Below, one piece after another: positions 32,501 through 40,313 of a stretch of 43,365 nt of DNA. The DNA is from Stenotrophomonas maltophilia (lineage in GTDB: Bacteria > Pseudomonadota > Gammaproteobacteria > Xanthomonadales > Xanthomonadaceae): the NCBI RefSeq assembly GCF_004920835.1, contig NZ_QFHO01000035.1, forward strand, positions 1 through 43,365. Direction: 5' to 3'. The stretch's first letter is position 1. Every line of letters starts with the position of its first letter. The notes under the pieces were generated by a model. The model did no database searches and was not told where the DNA came from. It worked only from the letters and a program-made list of their open reading frames with translations. The position numbers and the translations under genes are program-made.

Positions 32501-33592
32501 CAGCCCAGTGCCGACGCCATCACCGGCGAGCTGGCGCGCTTCCTGTCACGCGCGACCGGCGCCAAGGTGGCAGCCACGGACTTCGAACCGGATTCAATCG
32601 AAGCGCACCTGCACATGAACCTTCGCCTGCGCGACGAGAACGGCAAGGTACTGGCAACGTCGCGCGATCTGGAGGCGTTGCGTGCGACGTTCGGTGGCCG
32701 CGCCGGTGATGCCTTCGCCGCACGCGCGGGGCGCGAGATGGCCGCCGATGGCCTGCGCACGTTCCCGGCCACACCGATTCCGCTGCAGGTACCGGGCGAG
32801 GCGGGTGTTCCTGCCTACCCGGCGCTGCTGGACGAGGGCGACAGCGTGGCCCTGCGCATCTTCGCAGACCGCCAGCAGGCCGAAGAAGCACATCCGCTTG
32901 GCGTGCGCCGACTGCTGGAGATCGGTCTCGGCGAGAAGATCAAGCAGGCGCGCAAGCAGTTGCCGGTAGCGGCCAAGACCGGCCTGCTGTACGCCTCGAT
33001 CGAAACGCAGGAGCGCCTGCGGGGGGATCTGGTCGACGCCGCATTGAACGCGGTGTTGGCCGATGGCCTGGGCGAGATCCGCGATACGCAGGCATTCGAG
33101 CAGCGTCGCGAGCATGCGGCCAAGGCGTTGTTCGGCGAAGCCATGCAGCGGCTGAAACTGGCCGAGGCCATCCTGGCGCTGGTAGCGGAACTGAAGCCGA
33201 TGCTGGAAGCACCGCTGATGGGCTGGGCGCGTGGCAATCTGGATGACATGGAGGCGCAGCTGGTCGGGCTGATCCACCCCGGCTTCCTGCGCGATACGCC
33301 AGCCGACGCGCTGGCGCAGTACCCGCGCTACCTGAAGGCGATGATCCTGCGCACCGAGCGTGCCAAGCGCGATCCGCCACGTGACCAGGCACGCATGCTG
33401 GAACTGCATCCGTTCCTGGAGGCGCTGCAGGTGGGTGAGCAGCAGGGCCTGCGCGAGCGCCCGCAATGGCAGGCGCTGCGCTGGGATCTGGAAGAGCTGC
33501 GGGTGTCGCTGTTCGCGCAGGAGCTGGGCGCACGCACCGGCATCTCGGCAAAGAAGCTGGCGCAGCGGGTGACCGCACTGCGCCAGGCGTGA
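29510..33592 (+). CDS. hrpA: ATP-dependent RNA helicase HrpA
   Basis: Large DEAH-box helicase of 1360 residues, near the 1300 of E. coli HrpA. In E. coli, HrpA helps rescue stalled or collided ribosomes. Walker A is GETGSGKTT (100-108), Walker B is DEAH (197-200, VDEAHERSLN), and motif III is SATID. The C-terminal RecA lobe contains LPGEREIRD, ATNVAETSLTVP and QRKGRCGRV. After the helicase-associated and OB-fold domains comes a long family-specific C-terminal region (about 780-1360). An Ala-rich segment near 620-670 (AGSSAPPAARDD, then EGKAETAPAPVAAR) looks like a flexible insert. ATG 29510 is preferred to the TTG at 29507. Confidence 0.95.
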   Translation: MNAIDKMPQSRQRQQRAAIDGAMSRDRGRLLGMLSRCQAKPQDAALAASFEQALQVSVQRRQARAQQQPAITLDPQLPIAREAETITQLIRDHQVVVIAGETGSGKTTQLPKLCLAAGRGQAGMIGCTQPRRIAARAVASRVAQELQSELGQLVGYQVRFNDKVGEDTRIKFMTDGILLAEIASDRWLSNYDTIIVDEAHERSLNIDFLLGYLKQLLRKRPDLKLIVTSATIDTERFAQHFDNAPVISVEGRTYPVEVRYRALEGEGEQAGERTVNDAIVSAIDEITRLDARGDVLIFLPGEREIRDAHQSLERRKYRNTEVLPLYARLSNQDQDRVFNPGSNRRIVLATNVAETSLTVPRIRYVVDPGFARVKRYSPRNKLDRLHIEPISQASANQRKGRCGRVAEGICYRLYAEADFQARSEFTDPEIRRSSLAGVILRMLQLGLGRIEDFPFLEAPDERAVADGWQHLTELGAIDSERHLTAIGKQMARLPVDVKLARMLVAAQAAGCLRPMLVIASFLGIQDPRERPPEARGAADSAHAQFADGRSEFVGVLRLWDAYRQAHEDLTQSKLRDWCGRHFLGFLRMREWRELHRQLRLLCEELGWKEEANEASMAPLLAGSSAPPAARDDASAVKATRGQLHRAARLAREGKAETAPAPVAARAQKDQAPDSGGYSERVRAATYQTLHRALVAGLPTQIGHRTDKGDFQAPRQRRFLPFPGSTLSKRPPPWLLAANLLDTQKVWGMTLAAIEPDWVIAELPHLLLRKHFDPHWSRAQGQVLASEQITLFGLVLAPKKPVHYGRINPGEAHDIFVRQALVTGEINTRASFVADNQKVLEVAREEEAKLRRAGIVADEDWQARWYLDRVPPQIHSAAGLDTWWKGLAPEQRKTLHWSLVDLLPGEGSEQERYPKYLALGQARLPLHYRFEPGADDDGVTLDVPLHLLNALDAVQLGWLAPGFVADKAAALIRSLPKAMRRNYVPAPDFARAFFEAFPQPSADAITGELARFLSRATGAKVAATDFEPDSIEAHLHMNLRLRDENGKVLATSRDLEALRATFGGRAGDAFAARAGREMAADGLRTFPATPIPLQVPGEAGVPAYPALLDEGDSVALRIFADRQQAEEAHPLGVRRLLEIGLGEKIKQARKQLPVAAKTGLLYASIETQERLRGDLVDAALNAVLADGLGEIRDTQAFEQRREHAAKALFGEAMQRLKLAEAILALVAELKPMLEAPLMGWARGNLDDMEAQLVGLIHPGFLRDTPADALAQYPRYLKAMILRTERAKRDPPRDQARMLELHPFLEALQVGEQQGLRERPQWQALRWDLEELRVSLFAQELGARTGISAKKLAQRVTALRQA

Positions 33593-33602
33593 ACCCGGTC
33601 CT

Positions 33603-33627
33603 GTAGAGCCGAGCCGATGCTCGGCTG
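33603..33627 (+). repeat. SMAG-type GTAG stem-loop
   Basis: GTAG, then AGCCGAGC-CGAT-GCTCGGCT and GC (approximate stem), 10 bp after the hrpA stop. Confidence 0.8.
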
Positions 33628-33660
33628 CTTCTGGCGATGGACGATGGCAGTCCATGGAAA

Positions 33661-33687
33661 GGCAGCCAAGCGTGGGCCTGGCGCTAC
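33661..33687 (-). repeat. Degenerate SMAG-type element, inverted
   Basis: On the minus strand this reads GTAG, then CGCCAGGCCCACGCTTGGCTGCC, an imperfect stem. It faces the SMAG at 33603-33627 between the convergent hrpA and secreted-protein genes, resembling the inverted dimer at 26367-26431. Confidence 0.55.
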
Positions 33688-33702
33688 AGGAAGGCCATGG
33701 CC

Positions 33703-34239
33703 TTATTTGGTACGACGAACCTTCGGCTGTACGTTCACGCCGTCAACTTTCATGTACCACACGCCCATCACGCCAGGACGCATGCTGACTTTGGGCGCAT
33801 CCCTGCGTCCGCCGGAGTAGTGGGTGGAATCGACCTGCTCCCATTCCTGTCCGTTCTGCAGCACATAGTGGCGGCCCTGGCCGAATCCACGGAACTCACC
33901 CTGCAGGTTGCTTTCGATCGGCTCGGCGCTGCCGAAATCGAAGAAGCCACGATTCTTCTTGATTACCTCCTGGCGGCCCTCTTCGCGCGCTTCCTCGCGC
34001 ACCGCGGCGACCGCCTGGGTGGTGGCCGCTTCGACCTTGCCCTGCAACCAGCGGTTGAGCGCAGCCAGCTCGGTGGCGTTGAGCTTGTCCAGACCGGCAG
34101 CCTTGAACTCGGCCGGCGACATCTGCTGCTGCAGGTCGCCTTCGACCACGCGCTGGGCCAGTGCAGGCGCCGACAGGGACAGCAGCAGTGCGGCGCAGAC
34201 CAGCAGCCGTGGGCGGAAATGCGGGAGGATCGAGGGCAT
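33703..34239 (-). CDS. Secreted protein of unknown function
   Basis: A 178-residue protein with a signal peptide (MPSILPHFRPRLLVCAALLLSL, cleavage near APALA-QR). The next segment (about 30-65) contains LQQQMSPAEFKAAGLDKLNATELAALNRWLQ, a helical module that recurs in several Xanthomonadaceae exported proteins. A charged coiled-coil-like helix (about 66-95) follows. The C-terminal part (about 105-178) has GEFRGFGQGRHYVLQNGQEWEQVDSTHY and MGVWYMKVDGVNVQPKV, which read like beta strands. I know no function for it. It is convergent with hrpA and divergent from relA, with 129 bp between the two starts. Confidence 0.8.
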   Translation of the reverse strand: MPSILPHFRPRLLVCAALLLSLSAPALAQRVVEGDLQQQMSPAEFKAAGLDKLNATELAALNRWLQGKVEAATTQAVAAVREEAREEGRQEVIKKNRGFFDFGSAEPIESNLQGEFRGFGQGRHYVLQNGQEWEQVDSTHYSGGRRDAPKVSMRPGVMGVWYMKVDGVNVQPKVRRTK

Positions 34240-34269
34240 GGCGGGACTCTCCTGGGTTTGCCCGCGAGT

Positions 34270-34294
34270 GTAGCGGCATGTGCTCATGCCGGGC
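34270..34294 (+). repeat. SMAG-like GTAG stem-loop (degenerate)
   Basis: GTAG (34270-34273), then CGGCATG-TGCT-CATGCCG (34274-34291): a 7-bp stem with a GTAG head in the divergent region upstream of relA. Confidence 0.5.
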
Positions 34295-34368
34295 GATGCA
34301 GCCGCAGCGATTGTCCCTGAACGGCACCGGCGCTAGTGTAGAGGCCTCTGTCTTGCCTGCTCGATGCT

Positions 34369-36525
34369 GTGAACCGCGCTTCCGTCCCCGGCCTGGATGC
34401 CTTGTTGAACCGTCCCTCGGCAGCGGTGCTGCCTGCTCCGCTGCGCCAGGCCCTGCGCGAGCGCTGGGAAGCGCCGGAGTGCGACCACCAGATGCGCGCC
34501 AGCTGGTCGGTGCTGGGTGACACCCTCGACGCATTGGCAATGCTGTCTGCCGATGAAGGCGCGGTGGTCGCGGCCCTGCTGTTCGACCTGCCTGGCCTGC
34601 GGGCGAGCCTGGAACAGTTGCCGCTGGGCAGCCACAAGGCCGCGGTGATCGGCCTGCTTGACGGCCAGGACGCCGCCGACCCGGTATGGGCGCTGCACGC
34701 CGGCCGCGAGGCAGGGCGCAACAGTGAAGGCCTGCGCCGGCTGCTGCTGGCGATCATCCGCGACCTGCGCGTTGTACCGATCCTGCTGGCCCGGCAGCTG
34801 GCGCGGATGCGTGCCGCCGACAAGCTGGACGACGAGCAGCGCCGCGCGCTGGCGCAGCTGACACGCGACATCCACGCGCCATTGGCCAACCGGTTGGGCA
34901 TCTGGCAGCTGAAGTGGGAGCTGGAGGATCTGGCGTTCCGCCACCTGGAGCCGGAGACCTACCGGCGCATCGCCCGTGAGGTGGACGAAACCCGCATCGC
35001 GCGCGAGCGCTACGTCGAGAACGTCAAGAAGGTGCTGTCGCGCGAGCTGGTCGCGCAGGGCATCAGGGCCGAGGTCAGCGGTCGCCCGAAGCACATCTAC
35101 AGCATCTGGCGGAAGATGCAGAAGAAGCGTCTGGCATTCGACCAGCTATATGACATCCGCGCGGTGCGGGTGATGGTCGACGATGTTGCTGCCTGCTATG
35201 CCGCGCTGGGCGTGGTGCATGCGCTGTGGGCGCCGGTGCCCAGTGAGTTCGACGATTACATCGCCCGGCCCAAGGCCAACGACTACCGTTCGCTGCATAC
35301 CGCCGTGGTCGGGCCGGAGGGCCGCACCATCGAAGTGCAGATCCGTACCCATGAAATGCACTCGCAGGCCGAGCTGGGCGTAGCCGCGCACTGGAAGTAC
35401 AAGGAAGGCGGCAAAGGCGCGGAAAAGTCCTTCGACCGCAAGATCACCTGGATGCGCCAGCTGCTGGAACAGGCGCAGGAGGGGCAGGGCAATGAGCTGG
35501 CCGGTGCGCTTGATGCCGAGCTGACCGAAGACCGTGTCTATGCTCTGAGCCCGAAGGACGAGGTACTGGACCTGCCGCAGGGCGCCACGCCGCTCGATTT
35601 CGCCTATCAGGTGCACACGATGGTGGGGCACCGTTGCCGTGGCGCCAAGGTCAACGGCCGCATCGTGCCGCTGACCTACCGCCTGCGCAGCGGCGACCGT
35701 GTCGAAATCCTGACCGGCAAGGAGGCCGATCCGCGCCGCGACTGGCTGATGCCGGCCCTGGGTTTCCTGGCCAGCAACCGTTCGCGCGAGAAAGTGCGCA
35801 GCTGGTTCCACAAGCTCGACCGTGCGCGCAACGTGCAGGCCGGTCGTGAGCTGCTGGAGCGCGAATTGAAGCGGCTGGGCCTGCAGCACTCGGACTTGGC
35901 GGCAGCGGCGAAGAAATTTCATGCTGACAGCGTCGATGACCTGTACATCCAGGTGGCGCTGGGTGATACCGGCCCGAACCAGGTCAGCCGTGCGCTGCTG
36001 GAAGCAGAGCGTGCGGCCAGCCAACCGGCGCCCGCGCCGACCCTGCCGCGGCCGACCGCGCGCCGCGAGAACCTGGGTAAATCCAAGTTCACCGTGCAGG
36101 GCGTGGGCAACCTGCTGGTGCAGCTGGCACGCTGCTGCCAGCCGGTGGCCGGCGAACCGATTGTCGGCTACCTGACCCGTAGCCGCGGTGTCACCGTGCA
36201 TCGTGCAGACTGTGTCGCGCTGGCTCGGCTGGCCGCCACCAGTCCGCAGCGCATCCTGCCGGTGGAGTGGGGGCAGGCCGGGGGCGGCTACGAAGTGGAC
36301 GTGGTGGTCGATGCGGTCGATCGCCGCTGGCTGCTGAAGGACATCACCAACCTGATCGCCCAGGAAGACGCCTACGTGCTCGACATCCACAGTGACAACG
36401 TGCGCAACAGCGGCCGTGCCCATCTGCGGTTGCGGCTGAAGGTCAGCGACTACGGCCAGCTGTCCAACCTGTTGGGCAAGCTGGACGCGCTGCCGGGCGT
36501 GAGCGAGGCGCGTCGCCTCGGCTAG
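34369..36525 (+). CDS. relA: GTP pyrophosphokinase RelA (monofunctional (p)ppGpp synthetase I)
   Basis: Ribosome-associated enzyme that makes (p)ppGpp during amino-acid starvation. The 718-residue product has an N-terminal pseudo-hydrolase domain (1-190) in which the HD motif is replaced (AALLFDLPG in that region), so it should not degrade ppGpp. The synthetase domain (about 215-350) has KHIYSIWRKMQKK from 241, YDIRAVRV around 263, and NDYRSLHTAV. The TGS domain (about 388-447) contains DLPQGATPLDFAYQVHT. A Cys-containing zinc-finger-like segment (ARCCQPVAGEPIVGY) and a C-terminal ACT domain follow. The start is GTG 34369; no in-frame ATG precedes the conserved region. Confidence 0.95.
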   Translation: MNRASVPGLDALLNRPSAAVLPAPLRQALRERWEAPECDHQMRASWSVLGDTLDALAMLSADEGAVVAALLFDLPGLRASLEQLPLGSHKAAVIGLLDGQDAADPVWALHAGREAGRNSEGLRRLLLAIIRDLRVVPILLARQLARMRAADKLDDEQRRALAQLTRDIHAPLANRLGIWQLKWELEDLAFRHLEPETYRRIAREVDETRIARERYVENVKKVLSRELVAQGIRAEVSGRPKHIYSIWRKMQKKRLAFDQLYDIRAVRVMVDDVAACYAALGVVHALWAPVPSEFDDYIARPKANDYRSLHTAVVGPEGRTIEVQIRTHEMHSQAELGVAAHWKYKEGGKGAEKSFDRKITWMRQLLEQAQEGQGNELAGALDAELTEDRVYALSPKDEVLDLPQGATPLDFAYQVHTMVGHRCRGAKVNGRIVPLTYRLRSGDRVEILTGKEADPRRDWLMPALGFLASNRSREKVRSWFHKLDRARNVQAGRELLERELKRLGLQHSDLAAAAKKFHADSVDDLYIQVALGDTGPNQVSRALLEAERAASQPAPAPTLPRPTARRENLGKSKFTVQGVGNLLVQLARCCQPVAGEPIVGYLTRSRGVTVHRADCVALARLAATSPQRILPVEWGQAGGGYEVDVVVDAVDRRWLLKDITNLIAQEDAYVLDIHSDNVRNSGRAHLRLRLKVSDYGQLSNLLGKLDALPGVSEARRLG

Positions 36526-36555
36526 GCTTCACGCTGCCCCGGCTACCCTGCACGC

Positions 36556-38121
36556 ATGGAACGCGAGCCTCCGCATCGCCCGCATGGCGCTGAACATCCT
36601 GCGCTGGACCGCGTCCGCCGCGAAGGCCGTTGGTGGTGGCTGCAGGCGCGCCATGCACGCCGGGTCTGGCGGTGGGCACTGGTCGCCGCGCTGGCGGTGT
36701 TCGTGCTGCTGGTGTTGCTGCGCAAGCCATTGGCCGACTGGTTCTGGGACGAGCCGCAGATCGAGCAGCTGCTGGCCGAAGGTGATCGCGCATTGGCGGC
36801 CGGTCGACTGAGCGCGGCCGACGGCAGTGGTGCGCGCGAACGCTACCAGGCCGTGCTGGCACTGGATGGCGACCGTCCGCAGGCGCGCCAGGGCCTGGCC
36901 CGTACGGGTGCCGCCGCGCTGCAGCAGGCCCGCGACAAACTGCAGGCCAATGACCTGGACGGCAGCGCGCAGGCGCTGGCGCTGGCCCGTGAGCTGCAGG
37001 TGCCGCAGGCTGATGGCGACGCCGTGGCGCGCCAGCTGCAGGCACGTCGCAGCGCCGGAGCAGGTATCGGCGCGCTGCTGGCGCAGGCCCGCAATGCCTT
37101 TGCCGCCGGCCGCCTGGATGACGGGGACAGCAGTGCGCTGCCTCTGTTCCAACGCATCCTGGCAGTGCAGCCGGATAACCTGCCGGCGCTGGAAGGGCGC
37201 GAGGATGCCCTGAGCGATCTATTGCAGCATGCGCGCACACTGGCCGGGCGCGGTGAACTGGCCGCGGCCGCTGGCATCGTGCAGCGCGCACGCCAGTTCG
37301 ATGCCGGCCATGCCGATCTGCCCGCCAGCCAGGAAGCGTTGGCACAGGCGGTTGACCAGCGCTTGCGGCAGGCCCAGCGTGCCTTGCAGCGGCAGCAGCT
37401 GGACGCTGCAGGGAAAGGGTTCCTGGCCGTGCTGGCCGTCGCACCCGACGATCCCAACGCTCAACGTGGCCGTGAGCAGTCGCTGCAGGCTGTGCTGGCA
37501 CGCAGCCAGAAACAGGCTGACGACTTCCAGTTCGAAGCTGCACAGCGTGATGCCATGCTGGCGCAGGAACTGGGGGCTTCGCCGGCGGCGCGGCAGCAAC
37601 TGGCGCAGCGCCTGCAGCGTGCGCAACAGGCGCAGCAGGCAATGCAGCAGCCAAGCGTCAGCAATGCGCAGCGTGAGCGGCAACTGCGCGAGCACCTGCG
37701 CAGGGTTGAACGCGCCGAGCGTGCTGGTCAGTGGATCAGCCCGCCGGGCCACAGCGCGTTCGATGCGCTGCGTGAGGCGCAATCACTGGCACCGCGCGAT
37801 GCCCGGGTGAAAGCGGCTGCCGCGCGGCTGCTGCCGGCCAGCCGACGTTGCTTCGATGACAACCTGCGGCAGAACCGCGTGCAGGCCGCGGGCGCCTGCC
37901 TGCAGGCCTGGCAGACACTGTCGCCAACCGCGGCGAGCCTGCCTGCAGCACGACTGCGACTGGCCCAGCGCTGGCTGGCGATCGGCAGCGAGCGGCTGGG
38001 CAGTGGTGATGTGTCGTTTGCCGCGCATGCGGCAGAGCAGGCCCGGCTGCTGCAACCGGATCTGGCCGAACTGCCAGCCTTCGAAGACCGCCTGCGCCGT
38101 GCCGGTGGGCACGTGGACTAG
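36556..38121 (+). CDS. Membrane-anchored helical-repeat (TPR-like) protein
   Basis: A 521-residue protein 30 bp after relA on the same strand. A basic N-terminal tail (about 1-38) is followed by one membrane segment (about 40-58; ALVAALAVFVLLVLL). A long Ala/Gln/Arg/Leu-rich helical region then fills the rest. Repeating units such as LLAEGDRALAAGRL, LLAQARNAFAAGRLDDG, LQHARTLAGRGELAAA and RLRQAQRALQRQQLDAAG match a degenerate TPR spacing of about 70-75 residues per two repeats. The repeats should lie in the periplasm if the basic tail is cytoplasmic. Function unknown; envelope-scaffold roles are possible. Its TAG stop overlaps the TAG stop of the convergent glycosyltransferase in the palindrome CTAG (38118-38121). 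Confidence 0.85.
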   Translation: MEREPPHRPHGAEHPALDRVRREGRWWWLQARHARRVWRWALVAALAVFVLLVLLRKPLADWFWDEPQIEQLLAEGDRALAAGRLSAADGSGARERYQAVLALDGDRPQARQGLARTGAAALQQARDKLQANDLDGSAQALALARELQVPQADGDAVARQLQARRSAGAGIGALLAQARNAFAAGRLDDGDSSALPLFQRILAVQPDNLPALEGREDALSDLLQHARTLAGRGELAAAAGIVQRARQFDAGHADLPASQEALAQAVDQRLRQAQRALQRQQLDAAGKGFLAVLAVAPDDPNAQRGREQSLQAVLARSQKQADDFQFEAAQRDAMLAQELGASPAARQQLAQRLQRAQQAQQAMQQPSVSNAQRERQLREHLRRVERAERAGQWISPPGHSAFDALREAQSLAPRDARVKAAAARLLPASRRCFDDNLRQNRVQAAGACLQAWQTLSPTAASLPAARLRLAQRWLAIGSERLGSGDVSFAAHAAEQARLLQPDLAELPAFEDRLRRAGGHVD

Positions 38122-40217
38122 GCGAAGAACACCCGCTGCACGGTTGCGCGGGCGGCGTCGAGCGAGAAGTGCTCGGCAATGTTGGCCAGGCCGGCATTGG
38201 ACAGCTGTTGCCACAACTGCGGGTCCTGGTAGAGGCGGACCACAGCATCGGCAAAGCTGGCCGCATCGTCAGCGACCAGCACATCCTGGCCGGCGCGCAG
38301 GTGCATGCCCTCCACCGCGCACGTGGTGCCAACCACCGGCTGGCCATGGGCCATGCTCAGGTTGATCTTGCCCTTCACGCCGGCACCGAAGCGCAGTGGC
38401 GCGACGGAGATGCGTGCACCGTCCATGTAGGGCGTGATGTCCTCGACGAAGCCATGCATCTGCACGCCAGGCTGGCGGGCGGCCAGTGCCAGCAGTGACT
38501 CTGGTGTTGCGGCACCGATGCAGTGCAGCCGTACCTCGGGCAGGCGGGCGCGGATGCTGGCGAATACTTCGCCGATGAACCACTCCATTGCATCCAGGTT
38601 CGGCGGATGGCGGAAGCCGCCGACAAACACCAGGTCATGGCGCTGTTCGAACGGTTTGCCGGCACCGGCGACATCGTGCAGGTTGGAAATCAACTCCACC
38701 CGTACCGCTGGCGCATCGGCCTGCAGCTGCTCCCGTTCGGCGGCACTGACCAGCACGGTGATATCGCACTGCTGCATCACCGCCAGCTCGCTCGCACGGG
38801 TGCGTTCGGCGGCACGCAGTAGGCCGGCATCTCCGGCCACTTCGGCGCCGCGGCGCTCGCGCAGGTAATGCAGGTCCACCGTATCGAACACGGTGCGCGC
38901 CTGGGGTGCATAGCGCCTCAGCAGCGGCAGGCATTCATGGGCGACATGGTGGCGGACCAGCAGTGCCACGTCGAAACGTGCACCATGCATGCGCAACCAG
39001 CCGGCCACGCCTTCCAGGAAGGGGGCGTACCAGACCTCCACGCCCATCCGCTGCAGCGCTTCGGTGGCCGAGCCGCCGTGCTCGCGCCGGGTCGGCACGA
39101 ACACCACGTGGGCGCCGCCCTGCTGCAGCAGGCGGATCAGGTTGACCTGGCGCAGTGACGCGGAATCGCGATCCGGCTGCGGTACTTCCTCGTCCAGGAT
39201 CAGTACCTGGCGGCGACCGCGCAGCAGCAGCGCCGGCGATGGCACCGTGCCCACGGCGGGGTGGCCTGTCAGCTCGGTCGCCCATTTCGCCGCGAAGACC
39301 GCCTGGTTGCGCACCTGGTAGGCCTTGACCCCGCTGCCGGTGTCGGTGCCATTGCTGGTGCCCTCGTCGTGGATCACCCGGCTGGCAGGCTGCACCAGCA
39401 CGCGCAGGCCCTGCCCACGTACGCGGAAGGCCAGGTCGGTATCTTCGTAGTACGCCGGCTTGTAGCGCGTGTCGAAGCCGCCGAGCTGCTGCCACACGGT
39501 GCGCGCCAGCATCAGCGCGGCGCCTGAACAGTAGTCCACGTCGCGCAGGCTGGCGAAACGCGGGTCGTCGGCTGCCTCGAAGCGGCCATAGCTCCAGCCA
39601 CTGCCGTCGGCGAAGATCACCCCGCCGGACTCCTGCAGGCGACCGTCCGGGTACAGCAGCTGGCTGCCGACCAGGCCGGCGTCGGGCACGCTGCTGAAGG
39701 TGTCCCGCAGTGCATCCAGCCAGCCCGGCTGCGGCACGGTATCGTTGTTGAGCAGTACGACGTAACGGCCGCGCGCGCGCGAAACGCCGTCGTTGCAGGC
39801 CTCGATGAAGCCGCCATTGCGCTCCCGGACCTCGTAGCGCAGGCCGGCCACCTGTGGCATCCATTGCGCGGTCGCATCGCTGCTGCCGTCGTCCACCACC
39901 AGGATCTCGCACGCGGCGGCCGGTGGATGCGCGGCGAGGGCGCGAAGGCAGGCCAGGGTGTGCTCGACGTGGTTGTAGACCGGGATGATGATGCTCACCT
40001 CCGGCGCCGGGCTGTACGGCACCGCGAACGGGGCAAATGCCTCCGCGGGTGGCAGGTACAAGGGAGTACGCGGGGCGGGGACGGCACGCTGGGCATGGAC
40101 CCGGATCCGCTGCCAGGTGGCCCTCCAGCCGCGGGTGCGCAGGCTGGCCAGGCTGCGCCGGGCCAAGCCCGACAGGCGGTTGATCAGGTATCGGATCTCG
40201 GCCAGGGACATCGCCAT
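38118..40217 (-). CDS. Two-domain glycosyltransferase (GT2 fused to GT4-like)
   Basis: A 699-residue protein. Residues about 73-300 form a GT-A fold GT2 domain: VSIIIPVYNHVEHTL, EILVVDDGSSD, the nucleotide-sugar site LLNNDTVPQPGW and the YYEDTDLAFRVRGQGLR segment. Residues about 330-699 resemble a GT-B fold family 4 transferase: FVGGFRHPPNLDAMEWF, LHCIGAATPES, VQMHGFVEDITPYM, and PLRFGAGVKGKINLSMAHGQPVVGT with an Ala/Glu-containing donor-binding segment. Such fusions usually build O-antigen, capsule or protein glycans. No surface-polysaccharide cluster surrounds it, so its acceptor is unknown. ATG 40217 is the first start; ATG 40211 would drop only two residues. Confidence 0.9.
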   Translation of the reverse strand: MAMSLAEIRYLINRLSGLARRSLASLRTRGWRATWQRIRVHAQRAVPAPRTPLYLPPAEAFAPFAVPYSPAPEVSIIIPVYNHVEHTLACLRALAAHPPAAACEILVVDDGSSDATAQWMPQVAGLRYEVRERNGGFIEACNDGVSRARGRYVVLLNNDTVPQPGWLDALRDTFSSVPDAGLVGSQLLYPDGRLQESGGVIFADGSGWSYGRFEAADDPRFASLRDVDYCSGAALMLARTVWQQLGGFDTRYKPAYYEDTDLAFRVRGQGLRVLVQPASRVIHDEGTSNGTDTGSGVKAYQVRNQAVFAAKWATELTGHPAVGTVPSPALLLRGRRQVLILDEEVPQPDRDSASLRQVNLIRLLQQGGAHVVFVPTRREHGGSATEALQRMGVEVWYAPFLEGVAGWLRMHGARFDVALLVRHHVAHECLPLLRRYAPQARTVFDTVDLHYLRERRGAEVAGDAGLLRAAERTRASELAVMQQCDITVLVSAAEREQLQADAPAVRVELISNLHDVAGAGKPFEQRHDLVFVGGFRHPPNLDAMEWFIGEVFASIRARLPEVRLHCIGAATPESLLALAARQPGVQMHGFVEDITPYMDGARISVAPLRFGAGVKGKINLSMAHGQPVVGTTCAVEGMHLRAGQDVLVADDAASFADAVVRLYQDPQLWQQLSNAGLANIAEHFSLDAARATVQRVFFA

Positions 40218-40261
40218 CCGGTTGCAACTCCAGCTTAAGCAGGGGAACCCGGGAGAATCCG

Positions 40262-40286
40262 CCAGCCACGGTGGCTGGGGTAGACT
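40262..40286 (+). promoter_or_regulatory. Candidate mrcB promoter with overlapping palindrome
   Basis: TAGACT (40281-40286) is a possible -10, 28 bp before the mrcB GTG. Just upstream lies the near-perfect palindrome CCAGCCAC-G-GTGGCTGG (40262-40278), which covers the spacer and could be an operator or a REP-like hairpin. No strong -35 was seen. Confidence 0.35.
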
Positions 40287-40313
40287 CGCCAGACCTTACA
40301 TTCTCGCATTCCC

